A DNA stretch of 64,000 nucleotides, from assembly GCA_033002965.1 (NCBI GenBank), contig JAURVB010007288.1, positions 86,324-150,323 of the forward strand, given 5' to 3'. The notes below the pieces were generated by a model, which was not told the origin of the DNA, did not search any database, and saw only the letters and a program-made list of their open reading frames with translations. Origin of the DNA: Piper betle (taxonomy: Eukaryota > Streptophyta > Magnoliopsida > Piperales > Piperaceae). Each line of letters opens with the position of its first letter. The first letter of the stretch is position 1. Positions 46,250 through 56,587 of the stretch are shown here, one piece after another. The translations under genes were made by a program, and so were the position numbers.

Positions 46250-47365
46250 TGTTTGAATAATTTCAATATCATGCAAGTATGCACAGTTGAAACAAGTAGT
46301 ATAATGTTAAATTCAAGTATTGTCCTATAGGGAGATGAATTTTCTATAATTAATTAAAGAAAACAAAATGAAGAACAAAACAAAAATAACTGGCTTAACT
46401 AAATCTAAGTAATAACTTTAAATTAAAAGCGAAGTGAAAATGATAAAACTCGTTCTAGAGTCAAATTTCCCTTAATATCAATTTAATCTTCATCAAATCT
46501 TCCTCTTATCTTTTATTCCCTCGAATTGTTGATTAAGGATAATAATATGACATGGCAGCTCCCGCTCCTTCATACTTCTATTATTTTGCCTCAATTTTTG
46601 CCTCTTAATGATAATTGATTAATCAACAAAATAATGCATTAAGATTTGCCTTACAATCGCATACGGTGTCGTATATCTCCCGACCAATGACTACCCTAAT
46701 TAATTTCTTCCAAAATCTAATTAAAACCTCATGATCTAAGATATAGGCAATCAATCTATTCTTAATATTTAGAACATGATGATTTAAATAATCTGATTGA
46801 ATAAATGAATAAGAGGTTGAAATGAATTCAATTAAATCATGTTAAATTCCATTCTTCTCTAGAACGAAATAAAAGATTACTCCATAATAAAAATAGAAAA
46901 CTATATAAAAAAGAAAATAGTTTTCACTACGAAAGAGAAAAGAAATACAAAACTAGAACTATTTCTTCTACTAAACTCCTAAACCAAGAGTTGAGATGTG
47001 ATATCTCAAACAACAAATGGCCACCTCTTATATAGAAGTGGAGATACAAGAATTCAAAGAGGGTGTTCACAAATTAACGTAGTCTAATTAATTATGATAT
47101 CCCTTTAAGTTTCCAACTCCTCGACTCCATTGAACTCCATAAATTGTAGCCATTGGGTGGGCTCAAGTGTCATGACCATTCAATTCCAAAGCTTAATTTG
47201 TTTCATCTTTTTCTGCATTAAAATACTAAAATTAAGCATATCTCATAAAATATTAATTAACTAGAATATAACGAAAATTATCACCTAATTAATAATATTT
47301 ATACCCAAAAGTACAAAATCATATAAAAAACCTGGGTAAATATTATATATTTTAAACACTTAACA
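46250..47365 (-). repeat. 5' LTR of the Athila/Tat-like element
   Basis: On the plus strand it runs TGTTTGAATAATTTCAATATC to ACACTTAACA, 1116 bp. It sits directly upstream of the primer site and gag, which gives the family of the solo LTRs at 24844 and 28802 and of the truncated one at 26289. A ~30-bp segment present in the sisters (around CTCCCGACC...CAATGACT) is shortened here. Confidence 0.92.
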
Positions 47366-47715
47366 TAATCACTATGTAAAATTGTACTAAACCTTCATTT
47401 TGTGGACTTCTAATAATGTCTGGTTGTTATCATTTGATAAAACACAAATGATGAATATATCAAATGTTACACTTATGAAATTGTGGTATTGTGATGATAA
47501 ATAGTGATGCTCTTTTATACTTGTATTAAACTATAAATTTGTGTATTTGTTTTGAGAAATTATATAATTATGTATTTTATGTATTTATGTCATGACCAAT
47601 TCAGGCTGATTTAATTAAAACCGATTCCTAGCTGATTTAGACTGATTCTGATTCTAATTTCGACTCCTTCGAAAACCAATTCCGATTCCGGTTTTGATTC
47701 CGATTTTTCCAACCA
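47366..47715 (+). mobile_element. Probable 3' part of the hAT transposon
   Basis: Directly after the Athila LTR a short frame reads NHYVKL, which fits the usual continuation of hAT proteins after the NDLVY motif left at 43310-43325. At 47590-47712 lies a subterminal array of CCGATTC/GATTCCGA motifs ending TTTTTCCAACCATGG, typical of hAT ends. Family-M LTR sequence resumes near 47716. The assignment is inference. Confidence 0.5.
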
Positions 47716-48892
47716 TGGTTGGCCCCAATACATGCTCTAAAAAACATAATAATGCACAACATCCTTGTAAGTCTAAGAACATGAAGAGGAATATCTACAA
47801 GGCATGAAGAAAATGCAACACAATTCATGCGAAATGAACATCAAGAACATGAGATATGCCAGATCTACCAAACAAGGGCATAATGAGGCATATAAATATT
47901 CAAAAAAATATAACTATTTTTATACTCATGAAAAGGATGTGATTCATTGTTTAAACTACTCCTAAGAGGAATATCTACAAGGCAAAAATACATGAAAAAT
48001 ATGAACCAAGACACAAACATGCATACAAACCAACAAATGTCAGATAGAGGAGCAAAAGGTAGATTTTTGACCTCAAGGAAGGCTAGGAGGAGGTCTCTTG
48101 AGGCTTTTACCTCAATATCTTTGCCTCCTAGGGCTTGTAAAGGGCTAGGGAAAGGCTATGAAGACTTTAGCGAAAGTGGATGAGGAAGGGAGGGAGGGGA
48201 GTTTAAAGGAGAAGCACCAAAGGGTAAAAACAGTGAATTATGGGGATATTTGTAGGTAAAAAATGGCCTCCAGCGTAAGGGTGCTAGACTTTTATAAAAC
48301 TGGGCCAAATAAATGCATGTCCTAGGGCACACGAGGGTGTAGTGAATCAAATTGCACGCAACAAGGTCACACATCTAGGCACAAAGGCGCTGGCAAGACA
48401 CCTTTTCACTGGTTGAAAAATGAGGAAAGCGTAATTTAGGCACAGGGGTGCTAGCTGGGTACCTTTGTGTCCAAATGAAGGCTGGGAAAAATTTGAAGGC
48501 ATGCTGCAAGGGCACTAGCAAAGCACACCTTCTGCAGGGAGCATTTTGTGCGCACTTAAGAGTGACTGGGGCCCACATTGGGAATAGAGTCGTGGATCCT
48601 GCAAGGGCTAGGATAGACTGAAAAGTTTTCGCACACGACAAAGCAATTTAGACTTGCAAAGGACATGGTCCTAAGACCTAAATAGACTCGAAATGACTAA
48701 AATTAAAAATAAGAGCCGGAATGACATAGTATCCAACCGGGTGGTGCTGAGGATCGTAGGTGATAAGGGTTGTGGCTCACACATATCATACCATACATTC
48801 ACATGTAACAAAAAGGTTTGAGCAAACCAACTCTATCCAAGTAAGGGCCTATGTGATACCAAAACCATTGGGCAAAAAGCCCGGATTTTACA
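47716..48892 (-). repeat. Family-M 5' LTR, segment 4, with LTR start
   Basis: Resumes the LTR with GGCATAATGAGGCATATAAAT, CTCAAGGAAGG, GGTCTCTTGAGGC and GCAAGGGCACTAGC blocks, and ends CGGATTTTACA (minus-strand TGTAAAATCCGGGC), the counterpart of the 3' LTR start at 31616. Compared with that LTR, several hundred bp are missing at the junction with the hAT sequence. Confidence 0.82.
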
Positions 48893-49385
48893 AATAGTTA
48901 ATTGGCTTTCTATTGATGGGCAGTGATGTAAGTGATGAATTTTTTAATAAAGCTATGTCTTGTAATTAAACCTAAGTAATAATGAGGATGTTATACACAT
49001 CTGTATGTCCGAGTATAATTCGTGTTCAACTAGAAAAATCGACCAAACAGACAATGAACAAATTTTTGGTTGGTTTCGATAAAATTCACTTGAGTTTTTG
49101 GAATCCTGAATGGAGTAAAAGTAGGGTGTAGCTAGGTTTCAGTTCAGAACAGAAACAAATTTAAAATGATTGAAAACCAATTTTTTCAAAAAAGAACTTA
49201 ATATTTATATTTTGTGGGTTATTATAATTTTTTTATTTGTAATTTATTTGGTATATTTCATGCAATATATATACATAAAATACTTTTGAATGTGATTACA
49301 ATGGTTAAATTATATTATAAAATATTTTTTTGTATGTTATGAAAATAATAATTAAGATGTATTATACTACAAATATATTCTTCCT
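48893..49385. repeat. Dispersed repeat with GGTTTC(A/G)GTT motifs, also at 51590-51880
   Basis: Shares CGTGTTCAACTA, AACAGACAATGAACAAA, TTTTTGGAAT, GTAGGGTGTAGCTAGGTTTC and TTATATTTT.TGGG with 51590-51880 in the same order. Such GGTTTCGGTTCGGAACC-like motifs are common in non-coding hAT derivatives, but no termini were identified. No gene. Confidence 0.6.
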
Positions 49386-49777
49386 GTGAGTCTATGACTG
49401 CATCGCGCGTCAATGAAGGGGATTGTCTAGTGCGTGTCAGCACCGGTGGTGAACTACATTTGATAGATGGTTTAGCTCTACGTGAACAATTAGTCATCTT
49501 AACGAACTCATGCAAGTCTGCTGATCTTATCTAGATAGAATGAATCACATACACACATGCACCACTTACAACAACACAAATGTAAAACATACATGGCGAG
49601 TAGGATGCAGATTGGCTCATTAGGAGTACCATAACAACACTTAATAAGAGTCATAGAACGCATGACATCAACAATCATACACCTACCACATCACAACATA
49701 CCATATAGTATGTGCACATACATCACTTCTGAAGGTTGACCGACTCAATAGTCTGTGAACTAGGCTTTGATACCAAG
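49386..49777 (-). repeat. Family-M gag start and leader with intact primer site
   Basis: Contains the conserved AGTGCGTGTCAGCACCGGTGG and CATGCAAGTCTGCTGATC blocks shared with 33975, 56285 and 60853. It ends with minus-strand CTTGGTATCAAAGCCTA (49761-49777), a clean tRNA-Met primer site. The gag body upstream is absent. Confidence 0.8.
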
Positions 49778-51585
49778 TCGTAACTTACCAATTCGGCCCG
49801 ATCCCACACCAAACCATGATGTTATAATTTAGAAAGCTATTTGTTGTGCTAGAGATTCGTGTTAACATTACAAAAGCTGATTTCAATCCTCAAGGTGGTT
49901 CAAAATAGGTAATCTTATTGGGGTTTACATACAATGTATGCTGATCATACTACATAAAAAAGATTTTACACTTAAGACTTCTAACATGAGCACTCCGAGT
50001 TAGAAAAGAAGGAAAAGGTTAGAAAAGGAGCACCTCTCCTGCAACTAAAAGGTGACTTTATATATGCAAATTACCACTCCAAGCTACACAAAGGTAACAC
50101 CCCTAATACAACTAAGAGGTTGAGCTTTTAATAATGAGGATGTATGATCCAGTTCATATACATAGTTTCGATGTAGGGTTAGGTATCTTATTATCAGATG
50201 GTTATGATCGTACTTTGTAATGAAATATAGGGGTCATGGTTACCTGTTCTACATACCCCAACACAAAATTAAAATGAAGAGGCATTCTTCTAGTGTCAAG
50301 GCATCATACCCTAATACTCGGTCTTCATGTGGATCTTTACGAGGTATGAACTGTAAGCTCCTCCATGCACGTCATATGACCATGCACACAACTTCAACCA
50401 AATACATTTACTGTACCTTAAGTAACATCCATTCTAAGAATTTGAGGCTTATATACCTTGCAGAATTTTGTTAGTAGGTTATTACTCTGAATGAGAATAT
50501 AATAATAATATAGTAATAAGGCACATTGATCGCATGTAACACATCCAACATAACAACATAAGGTTTAGGACACTTCCCACAACATGTTACATCACATAGT
50601 CCTATAGTTCTCAAAACACATAAAAACCAACCCCATAATACATGAACCATAGTTGCGCATAGTACGTAACAAAGAATAACAAGCATCGTCACCTACCATG
50701 AGCCTTTCAATCCGCCGTCCTACGCCCGCCACTACTGTGAATACTAACCCACATATATTTAAGAAAATTAATAGTATTTAAACAAATTTAATTACTAACT
50801 TGAAAATAACTACCGATAATTAATATTGACAGATGGGTATGTTAACACCTACGAGAAAAGTGAAAACGTCTAGAATATATCTCATGGTTTTAAACATGGG
50901 TCAGAACGACCAAACATCATACTCAAGATTCACACGGGGCAAATCACGGCAACACATCATAAGCATAGTTACTCACATTGTCCATATATCGCTCACCATG
51001 GTAGTAAGATAGCTCAAAACAAAGTGCAACAAATTCTATAAATGTGTTGTGTTATGCAGTACCTTATTTACATTGTGCTACTTTATGGTGTAAAAGAGTA
51101 CTACTTTTATTCTTACATCTCATTATCTCTCTTTCTCTTAACCATAAAATTGTAAACCCTCATAGTACATTTATAATAGGCTTGGAGGGACTCATATCAT
51201 AGGCTTTGTTTATATTACGTTTGAAAACCACTAAGGGATCTCATCCTAGATGTTTCATTTAAATGTTGAAAAGTTGGCTAAATAACCCGACATAAGTGGG
51301 ATCCAATCAAACACCACTAACATCGTCCTACTTTCTAAAACTCAATAAAATCCTCAAATAGGGAGTCAAGTAGAAGATGAAGTGACAAATCCTATAGACC
51401 AGATGAGGGAAACCCTAACTTGGGCTCAAGGGTGCTAGCTGGGCGCCTTTGCATCTAAACAAAGGCTGAGAAAAACCATATAGCCTGCTACAAGGGCACT
51501 AGTAGGGTTTCTCTTCTCGCTGGGAATAGTTTACGCGCACCTAGGGTTTTCACCCTAGGGTGGCTGAGCACGACCTCGGGAATAA
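49778..51585 (-). repeat. Family-M LTR with large internal deletion
   Basis: Follows the family order from the primer site to about 51400, then jumps to GATGAGGGAAACCCTAACTTGGGC, which matches the late LTR (near 31140). Roughly the middle half of the LTR is missing. It breaks off near 51585 into the dispersed repeat. Confidence 0.82.
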
Positions 51586-51885
51586 TGATGATCCTATCCA
51601 CATCTTTATGTAGGGTTGAGTAGAATGCGTGTTCAACTATAAAATAGACTAAACAAACAATGAACAAAATTTTGCTCGATTTCGACAAAATTTAGTTTAG
51701 TTTTTGGAATACTAGATGTGGTAAAATTAGGGTGTAGCTAGGTTTCGGTTTGGAACCGAGCCGAATAGAAAATAACTAAAAAACCAAAAAGAAAAAATTA
51801 CAAGCTTAAATTTATATTTTATGGGGGTCATTATAATTTTTTTATTTATTTATAATTTATTTAATATATTTAATTTAATGCAACA
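51586..51885. repeat. Second copy of the dispersed repeat seen at 48893
   Basis: Same ordered motifs as 49010-49290, including GTGTAGCTAGGTTTCGGTTT and GGAACCGAGCCGAAT. In both places it lies beside the promoter-side end of a family-M LTR. Confidence 0.6.
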
Positions 51886-52407
51886 ATGTGATCAGTTGAG
51901 CATACAGTTCCCTATTCATCACAACAATTATACCCTTTGAACTCCTCATGTTGATTAACTTCTCTTGATTAAATGATAAAGAGCCAATAATTTATCCGTA
52001 ACTAATAAAATATAGGTCGCAAAATGACAGCCATAAAAGACTTTTTCATAAAAACAATAATTAGAATATAATGAATCATATATATACTATTTTATTTCAG
52101 AGAATAAAAACCCATATGAACATCCAAATAATCGACTACCGATAATGTGATATTGTACAATGAACATTTTCATTTCTGTCTTATATTAGTAGAACTTACC
52201 TTCATACACCATATCGCCCTCCACTACATGATGCAATAGCATGATTTTGTATGCATACATTCCTCGTTCACCACAACTCCTCTCCTTGATCATTCACACA
52301 CCATGTCTCCTTCCATCAGTATCGTATGAGTTTATAAACATGCATTCCTTATCCCTCATAACTTTCACATCTCAACTCCCTTCGTTGAACATCTTCCCTC
52401 TATAAAA
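51886..52407. other. AT-rich spacer, no gene seen
   Basis: No recognisable element ends or coding signals, apart from sequence leading into the gene fragment at 52408. A TATA-like CTCTATAAAAATG lies at 52398-52410. Confidence 0.5.
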
Positions 52408-52995
52408 ATGATCAAGATGAAGTACCCAAAAAGCATTAATTTGCTTACAATCAGTCAGTCTCACCTCTTGGCTAGAAAAATCACGATGGCCCAAGAACCA
52501 GCAACAGCAGCACCGCTGATGACCCCCATCCAAATAGCCCATCAGAACCGCTGCGACAAGGCCATAAGGAGGAACCATTGCACCTTCCTCTCGTGCATCA
52601 GCCTCCTCCCACCTCTGTGGGATATCATGACCTGGAAGGGCGTCCACTCCGTCCCATCCGACCTAACCGACGATGCCAATGAATTCGCTAGGCTAGGCTC
52701 TCTAACTTCTTCACCAACGACGCCAAAGTGCAGATAGTTGGGAACGACCTTACATGCACTGCCTATGAGCCACAAGGTCACTTCACGAACGTGATAGTGA
52801 ACTTAGATGCCAACAGAGACCTATCATTTTGTGGTTCCATGGATGGAAATGCTTTTTCGCTGTGAAGTGGAGATAGGGGTGTTGAGCATGTGGGGATTCT
52901 ATGAGAATGGAAAGCCCAATTTCATATTTCAGCATGATGGGTATGCAGGTGTAGGGGAGGAATTGCCACCTCTGACGGACATGACTCCTGAATGA
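52408..52995 (+). pseudogene. Frameshifted fragment of a plant gene, family not recognised
   Basis: Three overlapping frames read as one protein. 52408-52737 has MAQEPATAAPLMTPIQIAHQ (Met at 52486), LLPPLWDIMTWKGVHSVPSD and TDDANEFARL. After a shift near 52695 comes NFFTNDAKVQIVGNDLTC, then AYEPQGHFTNVIVNLDANRD and SFCGSMDGNAF. After a second shift near 52855 comes VEIGVLSMWGFYENGKPN, then FIFQHDGYAGVGEELPPL up to the stop at 52995. Joined, this is about 170 residues with a globular, beta-rich look (alternating hydrophobics, conserved Gly/Trp), a length typical of a single-domain stress or lectin-like protein. I cannot name the family. No retroelement motif is present, so it is probably a host gene copy carried or stranded among repeats. 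Confidence 0.6.
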
Positions 52996-53104
52996 GGACA
53001 AAATGGTCAGATCAATAATCAAAAGCAAGGTCAGGATGAGCGAAACAATTGTTGCAATGTTGGTTACATTTATGTTATGACCAACACCATTGGGGAATTT
53101 CAAC
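52996..53104. other. Short spacer
   Basis: Follows the gene fragment. It contains no recognisable signal before the LTR homology begins. Confidence 0.5.
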
Positions 53105-54345
53105 CAAATAATCTACCCAACCATTGGCTCTAAAATTTTAGGATGATGTTTTTCGCCGATAGTTTAAGGTCTGGGTGAAATTTCATAGAATTTCACTACC
53201 AAAAGCTAGGCTTTCTAATTTTGCAACCAGAGCTACGAAATTAGGTTTCACCCTTCATTGCAACACACTCCCAAAATTCAAATTAACTGACCACCTAAAT
53301 GATTTTTAAAGTAGCCCAAATTTTACATGTTTCCACAAGCTTCTTTGTAAGTCCCTACATAATTTTTATAAATTTTAATAAATTCTTTTATCAAGCTCAA
53401 CAAGGAGTACAAATTCAGAGCATGGCATATCATAGCTAATACACAACAAACACACAATAGAATTACGGGTTAGATTCAGGCCCTTAATTACATTCTTTTA
53501 GCATGAGATAGCAAACATTCTATGCTAGAGATATGTAAAATATTGCATCAAAATACAACAGGAAGTGGGGAGAAAATGTGGGGAAAGTGGTAGGTAGGCT
53601 ACTGGAAGCATCAAAGCTGCCACCTTTTGCCAATGTGAGCACCCATACATGCTCATACAGCCAAATCTAAGAAGCCTACTTTATGAAACTTGTAAGTCTA
53701 CCCTTATAAACATGTCAAAGGAAGAATTAGGTAAAACCATGGTCTACAACAAAAGATATAAAATATCTACTGAAAGAGTGTATATCCCTACATATAAATC
53801 TTACAAAAATCATAACTATTTTTATAATAGTTAAAATGACACTATTCTACAGCCTAACTACTCTTAACAAAAAAATCTTCATGTGAAAAAATGCACGTAA
53901 ATTACAAGCATACACAAATAGGCATAAAGATAGAACACTAACTTATGGGAGAGCCAAAAGTTAGACCTTTACCTCAAACGGGTCCAAGGGGAGGTCTCTT
54001 GGGGCTTACCAGCTAGGTACATATAACCCTAGGAGCTTGGCTAGGCTTGGAGAGGCTAGGGAGGGCTAGGAGGATTGGAAGAAGTGGAGGAAGTAAAGAG
54101 GGAGGTTAAGGTCAGAGCAATGAAAGCAAAGAGGTGAAAAATGAGGAAATGAGGATCGGTGTATAGTAGAAAACAACTCTAGTGCAAGGGTACTGGGAGG
54201 GTACCCCTGTGCTGGCCTCTACCAAGAAGGACCACATAAAAGCATGGGTCAGGTCACACGCGGCACAAATGAACCTAACCCCTCACAAAGGTGTTAATCT
54301 AAGTGCAAGGACACAAGGGTGCTAACACAGGCTAGCCAAAAAATG
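53105..54345 (-). repeat. Family-M LTR fragment (variant as at 6937-10366)
   Basis: Parallels 9110-10300: TTTAAGGTCTGGGTG(A/G)AATTTCATA, TTAGGTTTCACCCTTCATT, ACCTAAATGATTTTTAA and ACGGGTCCAAGGGGAGGTCTC, in order. Both ends are missing. Confidence 0.75.
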
Positions 54346-55211
54346 ACAATGAAGAGGAGAGTAGGCCTCCATTGAGGAGAGAGCTGCTATTGGCAATCGT
54401 TGAGGCGATGCTGACCAAGGCTAGGCTCAAAAGGTTGGCCACAACAAGGGGAAGTTGTTTGGGTGGTCAACCTCAGAGGAGGGCACTTGCTAACACCGAA
54501 AAAGCACCTAAAGGGGGGTGGCAGCAAGGGAATCTAACAAAGTAAACTTTGCTGCCAGTGGTAAATGAGGCGACACCGGTGCTTGTGCTCCGACTAGGTC
54601 AACGGCCAACTGTGAGGGGGTCATAGTGATGCCAGTCAAGTGGCTGGAGGGTGACTAGAGACTCGCTGAAGGTGAGCTTAAGTGGAACAATGCTAGGGTG
54701 AAAATACTGAGAAAATCCCAATGGAAAGCCAGACAAACGTAATGACACCTGATCGACGAACAACTAGTGGCCTAGTGGGTCCACCTAGGTTATATAAAAT
54801 ATATACATGATCACAGGTTTGGATTGACATCAACAAAAGTCAAAACTAACTCGAAGTTTAGTGGAGAGTCTATGGATCGAAATCAAGGTAAGAAGCTAAG
54901 TGCCTCGAAACCTAAAATCAACTGGTGAAAAGAAAAATTCAAATCAAAACAATGCCCATAGGGCCAATCAAATAGTTAGAAATCCCTAAGATTCAACATC
55001 AGTGGAGAGGAAAGAGGAGTGGGGGAGGGTGGTTGTGAGGGTCGAGGCAGGGAAAGGGCGAGAAGAGGATTTTTAAAGATTTTGGTCAACTTGGTCGGAA
55101 CTGTTATATTTCGCTACTAAACCAAAATATTAAAAATATATATATGGCTGTCCTCGATTTAGGTATGGGCGCAAAGGCGCTACGCTACTACCCTTATGCC
55201 TAAACTTAAAT
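54346..55211. other. Unclassified repeat-like sequence, no gene seen
   Basis: G-rich, with GTGGCAGCAAGGG, GAGGGGGTCATAGTGATGCC and GAGGGTCGAGGCAGGG. Read on the minus strand it resembles the C-rich promoter-proximal part of a gypsy LTR, but no TG/CA ends or matches elsewhere in the window were found. A TATA-like run GGTTATATAAAATATATAC is at about 54789. Confidence 0.4.
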
Positions 55212-56171
55212 TTTCTCTCCCTTGTTGCTCTAGACGCAAAGGCACTAGGCTAACGTCCTTGCGCCCAATCGCGTGAACCAACTTGCTTGCAGTTCGATTC
55301 ATGCGAATGCTCCTGGTCCTGCGCTAGTTCAACTGGCCGTGTTCCAACTTGACAAAGGCTAGTGCAAAGGCACTAGGCTAGTGCCCTTAGACTGGAAGCA
55401 ATTTTTTTGCCTATAAATATCCCTCATTTCCAATTCTTTTCTCCCTTTATCCCTCTTTGCCTCGGCCTTTTCCTTCCTCCCTTGCTTAACACTTCCTTCT
55501 CAGCCCCTCCAAGCTCTCCCTCACCCTCTCCAAACCAGACAAAATCCCCAAGAAACCACTCCTTAGCCCCGTAAGAAATAAAGGTCTTGCCATTCTCCCT
55601 CTGCTCTATTTTTGTGGTGTCGTTTCATAATTTTATGTGCATGTTCATGCTTTTCATGCATTTTTTTCATGTAGATCTACTTGCTAGTAGTAGTTGAGCT
55701 TTCATTTCATCATTTTTGCATTCGGACATATTTGCTAGTATGCAATGTTTCGGTAGATCTAATGTATTTCATGCTGTAGGACTCCATTTTGAATTCTTCT
55801 TTGTCATGTTTATAAGATATATATATATGCATATTTAATGGATATTGTTTTGTCTGATTATGTCTATATGAGCATGTTTGGGTGCCAAAATTGATGAAAG
55901 CTGGCAGCATCACCAATTTACCAATTTTTTGCACCATGTTGTAAGTCATATTTTAATGCAATATTTTGCATCTTTCTAGTTAGTATGTCAGCTATCTCTT
56001 CCTAAAATACCATGCTAAATAAATGTCATTTAGGGTTTGGATAAATCTCATGTATGCTTGTTGTGTGATTGTTGCAATATGTTATGCTCTAGGTTGTGCA
56101 TCTTGTTGAGCTTGTTAAAAGATTTTATAAAAATATGTAAAAATCAGCTAAGAACATACTAAGTGTCCTGA
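55212..56171 (+). repeat. Family-M LTR fragment in plus orientation, copy A
   Basis: Contains GCAAAGGCACTAGGC and GTGCCCTTAGACTGG, a TATA box and downstream CATGCTAAATAAATGTCATT, GTGTGATTGTTGCAATATG and AAAATATGTAAAAATCAGC. These are the reverse complement order of late-LTR blocks at 30180-31300. It runs up to 56171, where a minus-oriented gag leader starts. Confidence 0.75.
55411..55419 (+). promoter_or_regulatory. LTR TATA box, copy A
   Basis: CTATAAATA preceded by the GTGCCCTTAGACTGGAAGC block and followed by CCCTCATTTCC. The minus-strand LTR at 30960 has CTATAAAAACC in the equivalent place. It is the likely core promoter of the LTR. Confidence 0.65.
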
Positions 56172-56587
56172 TAATCTCAGGGTTGTCCTCCTGAAGAGCT
56201 TGCTACTCCACATTTAGTATGCTGATGATCTCTAGCTGTAAATCTGCCACAACATCACACTTCGGCGAAGGGAATTGGCTAGTGTGTGTCAGCACCGGTG
56301 GTGAACTACGTTTAAGTGATGGCCGACCTTTGTGTGAACAATTAGCCGTCTCAGCGGACACTCATGCAAGTCTGCTGATCTGATCCAAACAGAATGAATC
56401 ACATGCACATACACCTCTTACAACTACACAACCATAAAACATAGCTCACAATTAGACTATGGATTGGCTCATTGAGGGTACAATCATACACCTACCACAT
56501 CACAACATACCATACTATATGTTCACATACAATGCTTTCGAAGGTTGACAGACTCAATAGTCGAAGAACTAGGCATTGCTACAAAGT
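56172..56587 (-). repeat. Family-M gag start and leader, copy A
   Basis: Has the TGTGTCAGCACCGGTGGTGAA and CATGCAAGTCTGCTGATC blocks. The minus-strand frame near 56240 reads ADLQLEIISIL. The primer site is degraded to ACTTTGTAGCAATGCC. Confidence 0.75.
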
